Shown here piece by piece: positions 15,498 to 23,914 of a stretch of 25,187 bases of DNA (positions are counted from its first letter, which is position 1; each line of letters starts with the position of its first letter). Source of the stretch: a virus. The notes under the pieces are model-generated. The model searched no databases, was not told where the DNA came from, and worked only from the letters and a program-made list of their open reading frames with translations. The stretch spans positions 1 through 25,187 of IMG/VR virus record IMGVR_UViG_3300025286_000129, one strand, 5' to 3'. Both the position numbers and the translations under genes were made by a program.

Positions 15498-16250
15498 ATG
15501 GCATTTCCAAATAGTATATACGGTAAGTATGGATGGGAAAAAGTCCAGACTTCTGATCAAAGACACAAACTTGGAACCAGAATGGTGTTCGATGATGGCA
15601 GGGCGTTTCGGTATGCCGAGGTCGGCGGTTCCGACATTGCTGCTGGAGCGATAGTACAGGCAGCAGCAGGAGTTGCTAACCATGACATGGACTTGGCAAT
15701 TACCACAGCAGCGTCAGGAGCCACCGCAGTAACAGTGACTCTTGGGGGAACAGCGTCCACAAAAAACCAGTACAAAGACGGGTTTCTTTACATCAATGAT
15801 GGTGGAACTGGTGAGGGACATGTGTATAAAATCAAGTCTAACGCAGCAGGAGACTCAGGGGGAACTTGTGTTCTCACACTTGATGAAGAAGATGGCATTG
15901 TTACAGCTCTAACAAACGGCACGCACCTAGCTGGTCTTGCTGTCAATACATACAGTAACGTCATCATATCTCCCACCACCGTATCAAACATGGCGGTTGG
16001 AGTTGCTCCTCGTGCTTTGACAAGCGAGTACTTTGGTTGGTTGCAGACTTGGGGAGAGGCAGCGGTCTTAGCTAATGCGGCTGGAGTCGTTGGGCAACAC
16101 ATTCGTGTTGGTGGTGCATCCACCCCTGGAGGCTTTGAAGACATGGACTTTGATGGGTCTGGTGAGAACGAGCAAGTAATTGGAGTGCAGCTATTGATTG
16201 CATCTGCTGCCACGGATTATGCGTTTGTTTACTTGACTATAGCACCGTAG
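15498..16250 (+). CDS. Capsid decoration / head-associated beta protein
   Basis: A 250-aa protein rich in Gly, Ala, Thr and Val. It starts MAFPNSIYGKYGWEKV and continues with HKLGTRMVFDDGRAFRYAEV (about 24-43), a pattern common in proteins encoded next to the coat gene of environmental phages. A small beta module follows: TTAASGATAVTVTLGG, then FLYINDGG, GHVYKIKS and CVLTLDEE (about 70-130). It resembles ATxVTVxxGG beta modules in the adaptor and tail proteins of this window. The C-terminal half is also beta-rich and has no TM segment or catalytic motif. It is preceded by AAGGAG. A decoration or head-fibre role is the best guess. Confidence 0.65.
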   Translation: MAFPNSIYGKYGWEKVQTSDQRHKLGTRMVFDDGRAFRYAEVGGSDIAAGAIVQAAAGVANHDMDLAITTAASGATAVTVTLGGTASTKNQYKDGFLYINDGGTGEGHVYKIKSNAAGDSGGTCVLTLDEEDGIVTALTNGTHLAGLAVNTYSNVIISPTTVSNMAVGVAPRALTSEYFGWLQTWGEAAVLANAAGVVGQHIRVGGASTPGGFEDMDFDGSGENEQVIGVQLLIASAATDYAFVYLTIAP

Positions 16251-16278
16251 TAAACGGTAGCACAGGAACAGGATATAG

Positions 16279-16638
16279 ATGCTTAGAGAATTATGGACTC
16301 CGACGGGGGTTGACTATAAAGGTACAGCCCCCGTCGCAAGAAGCAGGGAAACAGGATTACTTATAGAGCTGTGTGCGTTTGACTTCAAGTACACTGATCA
16401 GTATGGCGTTGCACATAGAACAAAAGTAATAATTCCCAGAGACTCGTCAATGAGTCAGGCTCACGTTGAGGACATGGCAGCTCAGGCGTATGAGAATTTT
16501 CTGATAGAATGTAAGCAGAAATATACGAAGAGGCCACCGAACGTAGCAGAGAAAAAGGAAATAGGACAAGCGTTGAAGGAGTTCCGTAAATCAGCTCGGA
16601 AAAGACGGCAAAGCTCCAACAATAAAATTTATTACTAG
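16279..16638 (+). CDS. Unknown protein with basic C-terminus, 119 aa
   Basis: The family is not recognised. The N-terminal 55 residues look beta-rich (LLIELCAFDFKYTDQYGVAHRTKVIIP as two strands). A helix follows (SQAHVEDMAAQAYENFLIEC), then a strongly basic tail (KEFRKSARKRRQSS). The tail could contact DNA or the capsid interior. The ATG at 16279 follows AGGA at about 9 nt. It sits between the decoration-like gene and a run of very small genes, so it may be a minor head protein; there is no direct evidence. Confidence 0.65.
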   Translation: MLRELWTPTGVDYKGTAPVARSRETGLLIELCAFDFKYTDQYGVAHRTKVIIPRDSSMSQAHVEDMAAQAYENFLIECKQKYTKRPPNVAEKKEIGQALKEFRKSARKRRQSSNNKIYY

Positions 16639-16654
16639 GACGGAGGAAATGGAA

Positions 16655-16837
16655 ATGGCAGAGGTAAAGATAATAACTGAAGATATTCAGGCAGTGATGG
16701 CGGAAGATCCGAGAGTGAGTCTCCAAGTACAGGTTAAAGCCCTTGCAAGGACGTTACAGGCAACTGAAGAAGAGGTCACTAGGCTCACGGAAGAACTAAA
16801 TGGCCTGAAAAACGGAAAGAACGCAAAGGAGAAGTAG
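16655..16837 (+). CDS. Small coiled-coil protein
   Basis: A 60-aa, highly charged helical protein. Residues about 20-55 (QVQVKALARTLQATEEEV onward to LTEELNGLKNG) have heptad-like spacing of Leu, Val and Ala, typical of a coiled coil. Two ATGs are possible, 16649 and 16655. GGAGG at 16642-16646 lies only 2 nt from the first and 8 nt from the second, which decides for 16655. No family is recognised. Its function may be oligomerisation within the head-completion module. Confidence 0.65.
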   Translation: MAEVKIITEDIQAVMAEDPRVSLQVQVKALARTLQATEEEVTRLTEELNGLKNGKNAKEK

Positions 16838-16839
16838 TC

Positions 16840-16968
16840 ATGCCTAAAGTAGGTGGAAAGCAATTTGCATATACTGCGGCTGGTAAAGCAGCGGCAAAGC
16901 GTCAGGCAGCCAAGACTGGCAAAAAGGTCACAAAGATGACAAAGACCAAGAAGAAGGGTAGGTATTAA
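16840..16968 (+). CDS. 42-aa very basic protein (MPKVGGKQF type)
   Basis: A short gene below most ORF cut-offs: ATG 16840 to TAA 16966-16968. AAGGAG at 16826-16831 lies 8 nt from the start. The product begins MPKVGGKQFAYTAAGKAAAK and ends with lysine-rich sequence (KMTKTKKKGRY), with about one third Lys/Arg and no acidic residues. Proteins of the form MPKVGxKxFxYTxxGxxAAK are common as tiny conserved genes near head-tail genes in environmental phages (from memory). The charge suggests DNA binding or packing with DNA in the head, but its function is unknown. Confidence 0.75.
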   Translation: MPKVGGKQFAYTAAGKAAAKRQAAKTGKKVTKMTKTKKKGRY

Positions 16969-16970
16969 TC

Positions 16971-17108
16971 ATGGTACGACCAGCACCAAAGAGGCTTACA
17001 CCACAACAAAAACAGCGATTAAAAGACCCTAAGTTTGGGGTTGGCTTACGTGCTGTAAAGCCGTTGATTCGTCAGACAAAACGCCAAAGAAGCCCTGGTC
17101 GTAGGTAA
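16971..17108 (+). CDS. 45-aa basic protein
   Basis: A second very small gene: ATG 16971 to TAA 17106-17108, two bases after the preceding stop. The product starts MVRPAPKRLTPQQKQRLKDP and ends RQTKRQRSPGRR. It has many Arg/Lys residues and only one acidic residue. GGTAGG lies upstream within the end of the previous gene. The next gene has its own AAGGAG overlapping the end of this one (17110-17115). The pairing with another tiny basic gene suggests related use in the virion. No family is recognised. Confidence 0.6.
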   Translation: MVRPAPKRLTPQQKQRLKDPKFGVGLRAVKPLIRQTKRQRSPGRR

Positions 17109-17120
17109 TAAGGAGATGCG

Positions 17121-18407
17121 ATGCCAGCAATACAAGGGAGAACACGTGAACAGTTAAGGCAGCATATTGGCCGTGTGATCGGGGCAGCATACGTGTCCAG
17201 TGCTACCGCAAGTGGTAGTACAACCACACTCGTAGATAACAGCATCGTACTGGGTGGAGCTGGTACTCAGATAGGCAAGTGGGTACGCTTCACAAGCGGT
17301 AGCAATGACACACTGACTAGAAGGGTTACTAACTCTTCGATAACAAGCAATGTCACCACGCTTACTTTCATGCCTGCAGCTACTGCATCGACGGCATCGG
17401 AGTCCTATGAATTGTGGGATGGCCTCTACAGCCCGGACGCAATTGATGATTTTATTAATCAAGCCATTATGTCAGCTACCGGGTGGGTCTACGATCCCAT
17501 AGAAAATATCACATTACATGGTGATGGACGCCAGACAAGGTTCGATATCCCCTCGAACATCTCGATGATCTCCAAGATAGAGTACCGGCACAAGGTGAGC
17601 TTCACCAGGATTCATGCTTGCGGTACTACCTTTGACGAAGTAACTGTTCCAACAGGGTTTACTTTGTCACTTGATACGAAAGATAAAAAGCAGGGATCAC
17701 AAGCATTACAAATTGCTTTTGCTGCTGGGGCTCAAGCTGGAGCATTTATTGCAGATTCCATTACTGCTACCAATATTTCAGGCTATGACACCATAGAGAT
17801 GTGGGTAAAAGTAACAGGAATCAGTAGTGCTCTTGTTGCAGGGAATCTTAAATTACATCTGGATGATGGCACAGTTACAGCAGATGGTAACGACAAAGAA
17901 AGCCTAAACCTTCCTGCGATATCACCAGATACATGGACGTTTGCCAGAATGTCTTTAGCTAACCCAGAGTTAGACATCGCTATTGCCTCTGTAGGGCTGG
18001 AGCATGACGCTGACCTTGGTGCTGGTGTCACGGTATGGATAGATGACATTGTAGCCGTTGCAAATGACACGGCTGAATGGACAACACTTGATAGGCGTAA
18101 CTGGAAGATCGACAAGGAATCTCGTGATTTGGTTCTTCAGAGAGATGGGCATAAGGCCGTTGGTTACGCTCTTATTAAGATAACTGGCGGGGATAAACCA
18201 GCGTTGATGACAGCGGACTCAGATACTACGGAAATAGACGAAGATTATATTATAGCCCAGGCAGCTTCCCTGGCTTTCCTCTCAGAATCAGCTGGCCCTT
18301 CTACAGACCCTGATGCAAGAAGGCAAATCAGTGCGTTCTGGACTGATCAGGCACAACGGGCTCGAAGGGCATTCCCCATGCTTGTTAATATCAGGTCGGT
18401 AGACTAG
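17121..18407 (+). CDS. Head-tail adaptor with inserted jelly-roll domain
   Basis: A 428-aa product. Residues 1-25 and about 100-160 (LYSPDAIDDFINQAIMSATG; FDIPSNISMISKIEYR), together with 320-428 (RRNWKIDKESRDLVLQ; DEDYIIAQAASLAFL; helical C-terminus), look like an adaptor/connector that would dock under the portal. Two beta modules appear inserted. The first, at 26-98, is an SGSTTTLVDN-type element. The second, at about 165-315, resembles a carbohydrate-binding-module jelly roll: KKQGSQALQIAF, SGYDTIEMWVKV, SPDTWTFARMSL, ASVGLEHDADLG and TVWIDDIVA. The AAGGAG is 5 nt from the ATG. The TAG stop shares a base with the next GTG start. Adaptor identity comes from context and helix pattern; the jelly roll is a clearer call. 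Confidence 0.7.
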   Translation: MPAIQGRTREQLRQHIGRVIGAAYVSSATASGSTTTLVDNSIVLGGAGTQIGKWVRFTSGSNDTLTRRVTNSSITSNVTTLTFMPAATASTASESYELWDGLYSPDAIDDFINQAIMSATGWVYDPIENITLHGDGRQTRFDIPSNISMISKIEYRHKVSFTRIHACGTTFDEVTVPTGFTLSLDTKDKKQGSQALQIAFAAGAQAGAFIADSITATNISGYDTIEMWVKVTGISSALVAGNLKLHLDDGTVTADGNDKESLNLPAISPDTWTFARMSLANPELDIAIASVGLEHDADLGAGVTVWIDDIVAVANDTAEWTTLDRRNWKIDKESRDLVLQRDGHKAVGYALIKITGGDKPALMTADSDTTEIDEDYIIAQAASLAFLSESAGPSTDPDARRQISAFWTDQAQRARRAFPMLVNIRSVD

Positions 18408-20581
18408 TGGCGAATAAGGTCGTAGAGGCCAATGAAATCTATCTTGACGGCACGTACTATCCTATAACACGCCCGATTCGTAGTACTTTGGCATCCATCT
18501 ATCCTGCCAAGGTAGTCATCGGAGATACCACCAAGGACTCTAACCTACGCTCGTCCATCATTGCATGGTCTGACTGGCGTGGTGGTATTGGCGTGAACCG
18601 AATGGAAGGTGCTGGTGAGACTAACAGGGCGTGGTTTAGTACGTGCCAGCTCCGCTATAAGAACCATCTTGTCCTGCCTGGGCTGGTAACAGCCTCAACT
18701 GCACCATCGCATGGCCTTACAGACGCTAAGATAGGGGCTATCAATACCTTCAATAATGAGGTGTACGCTTTCTGGAACGGGTCAGTATCGGAAAGCCCAA
18801 AGCTCTACAAATACAATAATACTGGCAATCAATGGACGGCAGAGACTCAGGGTGCTACAGCCCAGACAACAGATAGTGTGGTGTTTACCAATGCGATAGG
18901 GGTGACCTATCTTGTTTTTCCCAACTATGACTCTGGTGCCGCTGATAGTTCATATACCCATAAGTCAGATTATACGACAACATTAGACGGTGCTCTTAAT
19001 GCCAGTGCTACCTCAGTACCCGTAGCAGATGCTAGTGGGCTTGTTGCTGGGGAGATGATCAAAGTTGAGGATGAGCATATGTTAATAGGATCTATATCAA
19101 GTAATACGCTAACGGTAACAAGGGCAAGAAACAGCACAACAGGGGCATCACACGATGATGGGGATGCCGTGTCTGTAGAATGGACTACTGATACTACTGA
19201 TACACAATTTGTCACAGTGTGGGATGAAAGACTATGGGGTATATCGTATGGAGGGCAACTCTGGTATGCCACGATAGTAGGTACAGAGATAAATGATGCG
19301 GTTCTTCCGCTACCTGATGGTTCAATAACCAAGATGTTCGTAGCCAGAAACGCTCTGGGGATACCAATTATCTATGTGGCTACCACGCAGGGCTTGTTTG
19401 CCCATAACGCAGACAACGCTATGTTCGAGGAAACCCAGATGGACTTTCCTGTACATCCTAATAACGGGAAAGGCAGTACAAGATGGCGTGATTCTGTGTA
19501 CATTCCGTCAGGCAATGCAATCTATAAGTATATTAACGGCAATAATGCGGCAGTGATCACGACGATGGGCCCTGACAGAGATGACGGATTGCCTTCAGAT
19601 AAGCGTGGAGGTATTCATATGCTGGCTGGTTCTCACAACGAGCTATTAGCTGGAGTAGATGCCACTACAGCACCATCAACAATATCCTCAACGTCTATTC
19701 CGTATCAGGCGAAAAGCCATCAGGGTTCTCCTGTTATAGCCCCTGATACAGGCTATAGCTCCATATTGGGGTACAACGATATGGGGTGGGAAGTGAAGTG
19801 GCTGAGTAGCGAATCTGGAAAAGGGTTGGATTCACTCCACGTATCAAGTGCATATGATGTGTACCGTGCATGGTGGGGACACGATAATAAAGTGTATTTC
19901 ATGCCATTGCCGTCAGATATCATCAATCCCTCCGAGGTGTCAGAGTTTGAGTATGCTTTGTCAGCCATTCATGAGACTCCTTGGTTTAATGCGGGGCAGA
20001 GTGAAGTTAACAAACTGGCACTCAACTTACGCATTGAGGCACAGGATTTAACGGCAGCGGATAAGGAAATCGTCAAGATAGAATACGCAACAGATTATGC
20101 CGAAACCTATACCACGGCAGTATCAACACTTAACTCAACTACCATGTATGCCCATACAGGTGAGGGAGATGGTAGCTCAGGCACGTACACCTATGTATTC
20201 GGTAATAATGTTGGCATAGCTTTCAGATCTATCAAATTTAAGATCACCCTTGAGAGAGATGACGCTACCACTACGGGTCTTGAGAAGTTCAAGACACCAG
20301 ATATTGTATCCCTCACTCTTGAGTACCGCAAAAAGATTGCAGCCAAGTGGGGTCACACGGTAGATATTGACCTAACAAACGAGTATAAAGGGAAGGGACC
20401 GAAGGACTTACGGTCCAACCTTATTTCGGCTATCGAGAGTGATACACTGGTTGAATTTACCTTCAGGGACGACTCCTTGGGTACGAGAAACTATTATGTT
20501 GATGTAATCGCAGCGCAAGGAATGGAATTTACAGGCTACGACGAGCGTGGGTCAACCACGATACAAGTCGTAGAACCATAG
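18407..20581 (+). CDS. Beta-rich tail protein (nozzle / tail hub-like, propeller character)
   Basis: A 724-aa protein starting at GTG 18407, which overlaps the preceding stop by one base. It has repeating beta units with aromatic strand ends: EVYAFWNG (118-125), RLWGISYGGQLWYATI (275-290), IIYVATTQGLFAHN (321-334), SVYIPSGNAIYKY (363-375) and KVYFMPL (495-501). These suggest a propeller-like fold, as found in tail nozzle or hub proteins of podoviruses. Residues about 190-258 look like an independent small beta module (TTLDGALNASATSVPVAD; TLTVTRARNSTTGASHDDGD). The C-terminal part (530-724) is a separate beta domain. Placement right after the adaptor supports a nozzle or tail tube role. No hydrolase motif is apparent. 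Confidence 0.65.
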   Translation: MANKVVEANEIYLDGTYYPITRPIRSTLASIYPAKVVIGDTTKDSNLRSSIIAWSDWRGGIGVNRMEGAGETNRAWFSTCQLRYKNHLVLPGLVTASTAPSHGLTDAKIGAINTFNNEVYAFWNGSVSESPKLYKYNNTGNQWTAETQGATAQTTDSVVFTNAIGVTYLVFPNYDSGAADSSYTHKSDYTTTLDGALNASATSVPVADASGLVAGEMIKVEDEHMLIGSISSNTLTVTRARNSTTGASHDDGDAVSVEWTTDTTDTQFVTVWDERLWGISYGGQLWYATIVGTEINDAVLPLPDGSITKMFVARNALGIPIIYVATTQGLFAHNADNAMFEETQMDFPVHPNNGKGSTRWRDSVYIPSGNAIYKYINGNNAAVITTMGPDRDDGLPSDKRGGIHMLAGSHNELLAGVDATTAPSTISSTSIPYQAKSHQGSPVIAPDTGYSSILGYNDMGWEVKWLSSESGKGLDSLHVSSAYDVYRAWWGHDNKVYFMPLPSDIINPSEVSEFEYALSAIHETPWFNAGQSEVNKLALNLRIEAQDLTAADKEIVKIEYATDYAETYTTAVSTLNSTTMYAHTGEGDGSSGTYTYVFGNNVGIAFRSIKFKITLERDDATTTGLEKFKTPDIVSLTLEYRKKIAAKWGHTVDIDLTNEYKGKGPKDLRSNLISAIESDTLVEFTFRDDSLGTRNYYVDVIAAQGMEFTGYDERGSTTIQVVEP

Positions 20582-20591
20582 GAGAATAGGA

Positions 20592-20885
20592 ATGAGAGTT
20601 GATTCAGGAATAACAAACGTAGCTTCAGCAGGAACTGCGGTGCAGGTGAATAATGTGACAAATAGGGTTAAGCAGGTGGAGTTCAAGGCATTAGCAGGGA
20701 ACTCTGGCTTGGCCTACGTTGGTGAGAGTGATGTCTCTGCAAGCAACGGATTTGAGTTGAGTGCAGGGAATACAAAGACGTATAATTTTGGAGAGTTTGG
20801 TGGCAGTGTTCCTGCCAATGTGTGGTATGTGGACGTAGCCACTAACGACGACAAAATTGCTTGGAGTATGATACTAGAGGGGTAA
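20592..20885 (+). CDS. Small beta-sandwich structural protein, 97 aa
   Basis: An all-beta style protein: alternating hydrophobic strands such as AVQVNNVTNRVKQVEFKAL, LAYVGESDVSASNGFEL and NVWYVDVATNDDKIAWSMIL. The sequence VYVGxSxVSxxNGxxLxAG is a frequent theme in small virion or receptor-binding accessory proteins of environmental phages (from memory). It lies 10 bp after the nozzle-like gene with GGAG upstream. It is likely a minor tail or decoration component; no finer call is possible. Confidence 0.65.
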   Translation: MRVDSGITNVASAGTAVQVNNVTNRVKQVEFKALAGNSGLAYVGESDVSASNGFELSAGNTKTYNFGEFGGSVPANVWYVDVATNDDKIAWSMILEG

Positions 20886-20886
20886 C

Positions 20887-21279
20887 ATGGTAACACAGCA
20901 AATACAAGTTCCTGATAACTGGCAAGGCTCAGGCCCTGAGTACCTAGCGTACCAAACATTTATAGAGCTGGGAAGGAAGCCCGGATTAGATTTTACTTAC
21001 CAGTCCCCACTTATGGGGGGAAGACTGGATAAGGGAGGATTCATTATTGACTTTATGTTTACCAATCCTCCTGATTTAGCAATCAACGTACAGGGAGTAT
21101 ACTATCACTATGAATTTGGTGTGGAAGCAAAGGCAAGGGACGTAATGGCACGAGCAGGTCTTGCCGGACAGAACATCACTTTAATATTTATCGACGATGA
21201 TGACTTAATGAGTGACCCACGGTACTACTGCCGAGAAGCATTAAACTACAGGGATCACTCCAGACTAGGAGGCGGGTAA
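20887..21279 (+). CDS. Vsr/DUF559-like endonuclease-fold protein, catalytic acids possibly lost
   Basis: A 130-aa protein with the layout of the Vsr/DUF559 branch of PD-(D/E)XK nucleases. It has an N-terminal helix with Glu18, GGRLDKGGFIIDFMF (Asp55), then a strand LAINVQGVYYHY (65-75), a helix with ARDVMARAGLAGQ (83-95), a strand ITLIFIDDDDL (97-107) and a final helix. In active members the second strand usually reads I-E-V-D-G; here it reads INVQG, so the expected Glu and Asp are Asn67 and Gln69. It could be a degenerate, structural or DNA/protein-binding version, or an unrelated fold. It is encoded between tail genes, overlapping the fibre start by one base. No remote-homology search could be run. 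Confidence 0.55.
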   Translation: MVTQQIQVPDNWQGSGPEYLAYQTFIELGRKPGLDFTYQSPLMGGRLDKGGFIIDFMFTNPPDLAINVQGVYYHYEFGVEAKARDVMARAGLAGQNITLIFIDDDDLMSDPRYYCREALNYRDHSRLGGG

Positions 21280-23900
21280 TGACAATTAACTTTGGTGGGA
21301 ATATATATGATGATGCAGGTAATGCGGTAAGCGGAGCCAGTGTTAAGCTCCTTAAGACAGGAACATCCACACAGGAAGGCTCTACCGTTACCTCAGACAG
21401 CGATGGCCGGTGGGACTTTAGCGAGGCCGATCAGGATCGTTATGACGTAGAGATAACAAAAGGCAGTTCGGTTAGGCGTATCAAGTGGAGTGACGAGATA
21501 TCCCTTCAAGAGATAGATGTCAGGAACAACACAGCGGCAGGTACTCCGGCTGCTACGTTCACCAATCTTAGAAACAGTGCATCCAATCAAGTGGCTGTAT
21601 TCAGCGGGGCTAACTCCACGAAGGCAGCCGGAGATGAGATTTATCTCTCCTTTAAGTTACATGACTCCGCTGGCAACCTAGATGAGTTTGCCCGAATGAC
21701 TGTAGAAGCCACCGATGTAACGACAACAAATGAAGACGGACAGATACGTTTTGGTGTCATTGTGGCAGGGACACTAACCGATGTCTTCACGATTAACTCC
21801 ACGACTGGTGGAGCAGCAGAGATTAGCTATGAGGTTGATTCGTTCACCATCAAGGGTGGTGAGGGTGAAGCTGGAGTCCTCTACCTATTTGCAGACCAGG
21901 GTGACGATGCAGGTGACGAGTGGAAGATCAATGTGGCTGATGGTGGCGTTCTCACTATTGGGAACGACATAGCCTCGGCAGGAACCTACGTTACCATGAT
22001 GACCATCACGCCTCATGCTACGACAGCAAGTTCCAGCGTTGCCATTGCAGGTGATGCTACTGTTGGTGATGACCTCAGTCTGACTTCTGATTCTGCCGTT
22101 ATCAACATGGGAGCAGGTAATGACTTTACGATAACGCATGATGGGACGACTGGTGCAACTTTGGCTGGAACTCCAATTACCGTCAATTCTACTGGAGCAT
22201 TAACCCTTGACTCGTCAACAGATATTACGTTGGATGCTGACGGTGCTGATGTCTTCTTAAAAGATGGTGGTAGTTTGTTTGGCACACTAACCAATAGTAG
22301 TGGACAGCTCGTCATCAAGAGTAGTTCATCAGGCACAACGGCAGCCACGTTTAGTGGGGCTAACGTGACTCTTGCAGGAACAGTAGGCTCTGGTGCTATT
22401 ACATCGAGTGGAATTATCAAGACAGATGATACTACTGAAGCTACATCTACAACAGATGGGTCACTACAGACAGATGGTGGTTTATCCGTAGCCAAGGATG
22501 CGGTGTTTGGGGACGACGTGTTTCTCTTATCTGATAGTGCGGTCTTTAATATGGGGGCAGGAAACGATTTCACGATTACCCATGATGGTACAACTGGAGC
22601 CACGATAGCAGGGAATCCTGTGACTATCACAGCAGGAGGTGCGTCTACGTGGTCTACTAGTTCTGGGGCTTTAACCATTACCTCTGCTGCCGCACTGAAC
22701 CTAAACCCCGCAAGTGGATCAGCGATTCTGCTTGATGGAACTATCAGCGTTGATGCTGGGGTGGTGACAGGGGCATCAAGCATTACCTCAACAGCGTTTG
22801 TTGGTACCTTATCAACAGCCGCCCAAGCTAATGTTACTTCTCTTGGCACACTGACGGCACTAACAGTTGATGATGTAGCAATCAATGGCAAGGTAGTTAC
22901 CATGACAGGCTCCAGTAGTGATACTGCTGTATTCACAGCAGGGACTAACGGAACTCTTTCTATAGTAACCACAGATGCTGCAGCCGCAGCAGCTAACATC
23001 CAGATAACGGCAGATGGTACGGCTGAACTGGCTGGCACAACCGTCACTCTTGATTCTGCTGCAGATATAGAATTAGAAGCCACTAATGATATCAATGTTC
23101 CTTCCGATGTAGGTCTAACATTCGGAAACGATGGAGAGAAAATAGAAGGTGATGGCACTAACCTGTACATCACGTCAGGCGGTATGACCTTATCAACTGC
23201 GGCTTCTGCACCAGCACCAGACAATAATAAAATACATCTATGGTCTGGTACCGCTGGAAATGTGACAGCTTACTCAGCATCCCTGTTGGTGCTAGAGCAT
23301 AGCGATAGTGTCAGCATAAACTTCCTTAGTCCCAATGATGCTTTCAACAGCATTTATTTCGGGGACGCAGATTCCGAAACCGTGGGTGGACTAATCTATC
23401 TCCACGATGGAGACATATTCCGCATTAGAGGGGCTGGTGCAAACGTAATGGACTATGACACTGATGGTCATACATGGGAATTTGCTAATGCCACTTCTAT
23501 ACAGACTTCCGCAGGAGACCTAAAGCTGGAACCGTCAGGAGATGTAAACCTCAACAACGGTAGCAGTCTAATAAATGCCAGTGATGTAACCATCGGGGCT
23601 GACACTGACCATGGTACAACTGCTGGTACTCATGTGCTATCCATCTTCAACGGTACTCCCCCTGCAGGAACACTGACTAACGGAGCTTCATTCTTTTGTG
23701 CGTCAGGAGAAATGAAGGTAATAGATGCCGCAGGGAATGTGACGGTGCTATCGCCACACGATGACGACGGTAACTGGATATTCAATTCTAAAGACAGTAC
23801 GACAGGCAAGGTACTGCATGTCCATATGGAAAAACTAATGAGAAAACTAAACGACTATTTCGGTGGTGGATTCATCGAAGAGTATGAAGAAGCAATATAA
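21279..23900 (+). CDS. Tail fibre / receptor-binding protein, repetitive, 873 aa
   Basis: A fibre expected to contact the host surface. Residues 1-80 look like a small Ig/carboxypeptidase-regulatory-like domain (GNIYDDAGNAVSGASVKLLK; GRWDFSEADQDRYDVEI), probably the tail attachment. Residues 260-760 form a long repetitive beta shaft low in Cys/Trp and rich in Thr, Gly, Asp, Ala and Ser. A unit including SDSAV(I/F)NMGAGNDFTITHDGTTGAT occurs at about 270-294 and 418-442. Typical shaft phrases are LTLDSSTDITLDADGADVFL and VTLDSAADIELEATNDINV. The C-terminus (826-873: PHDDDGNWIFNSKDS; TGKVLHVHMEKLMRKLNDYF) looks like a conserved trimeric tip or coiled-coil cap. GGAGG (21268-21272) is 6 nt from the ATG. 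Confidence 0.85.
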   Translation: MTINFGGNIYDDAGNAVSGASVKLLKTGTSTQEGSTVTSDSDGRWDFSEADQDRYDVEITKGSSVRRIKWSDEISLQEIDVRNNTAAGTPAATFTNLRNSASNQVAVFSGANSTKAAGDEIYLSFKLHDSAGNLDEFARMTVEATDVTTTNEDGQIRFGVIVAGTLTDVFTINSTTGGAAEISYEVDSFTIKGGEGEAGVLYLFADQGDDAGDEWKINVADGGVLTIGNDIASAGTYVTMMTITPHATTASSSVAIAGDATVGDDLSLTSDSAVINMGAGNDFTITHDGTTGATLAGTPITVNSTGALTLDSSTDITLDADGADVFLKDGGSLFGTLTNSSGQLVIKSSSSGTTAATFSGANVTLAGTVGSGAITSSGIIKTDDTTEATSTTDGSLQTDGGLSVAKDAVFGDDVFLLSDSAVFNMGAGNDFTITHDGTTGATIAGNPVTITAGGASTWSTSSGALTITSAAALNLNPASGSAILLDGTISVDAGVVTGASSITSTAFVGTLSTAAQANVTSLGTLTALTVDDVAINGKVVTMTGSSSDTAVFTAGTNGTLSIVTTDAAAAAANIQITADGTAELAGTTVTLDSAADIELEATNDINVPSDVGLTFGNDGEKIEGDGTNLYITSGGMTLSTAASAPAPDNNKIHLWSGTAGNVTAYSASLLVLEHSDSVSINFLSPNDAFNSIYFGDADSETVGGLIYLHDGDIFRIRGAGANVMDYDTDGHTWEFANATSIQTSAGDLKLEPSGDVNLNNGSSLINASDVTIGADTDHGTTAGTHVLSIFNGTPPAGTLTNGASFFCASGEMKVIDAAGNVTVLSPHDDDGNWIFNSKDSTTGKVLHVHMEKLMRKLNDYFGGGFIEEYEEAI

Positions 23901-23914
23901 GGAAAGGAGGAGAC

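Noticed and set aside
22013-23224. 403-codon open frame on the - strand
   Set aside because: It lies wholly antisense to the tail fibre shaft. Its Val/Ala/Pro/Ser-rich sequence is what the reverse complement of a Thr/Gly/Asp/Ala repeat gives, and it has no protein-like domain or good ribosome binding site.
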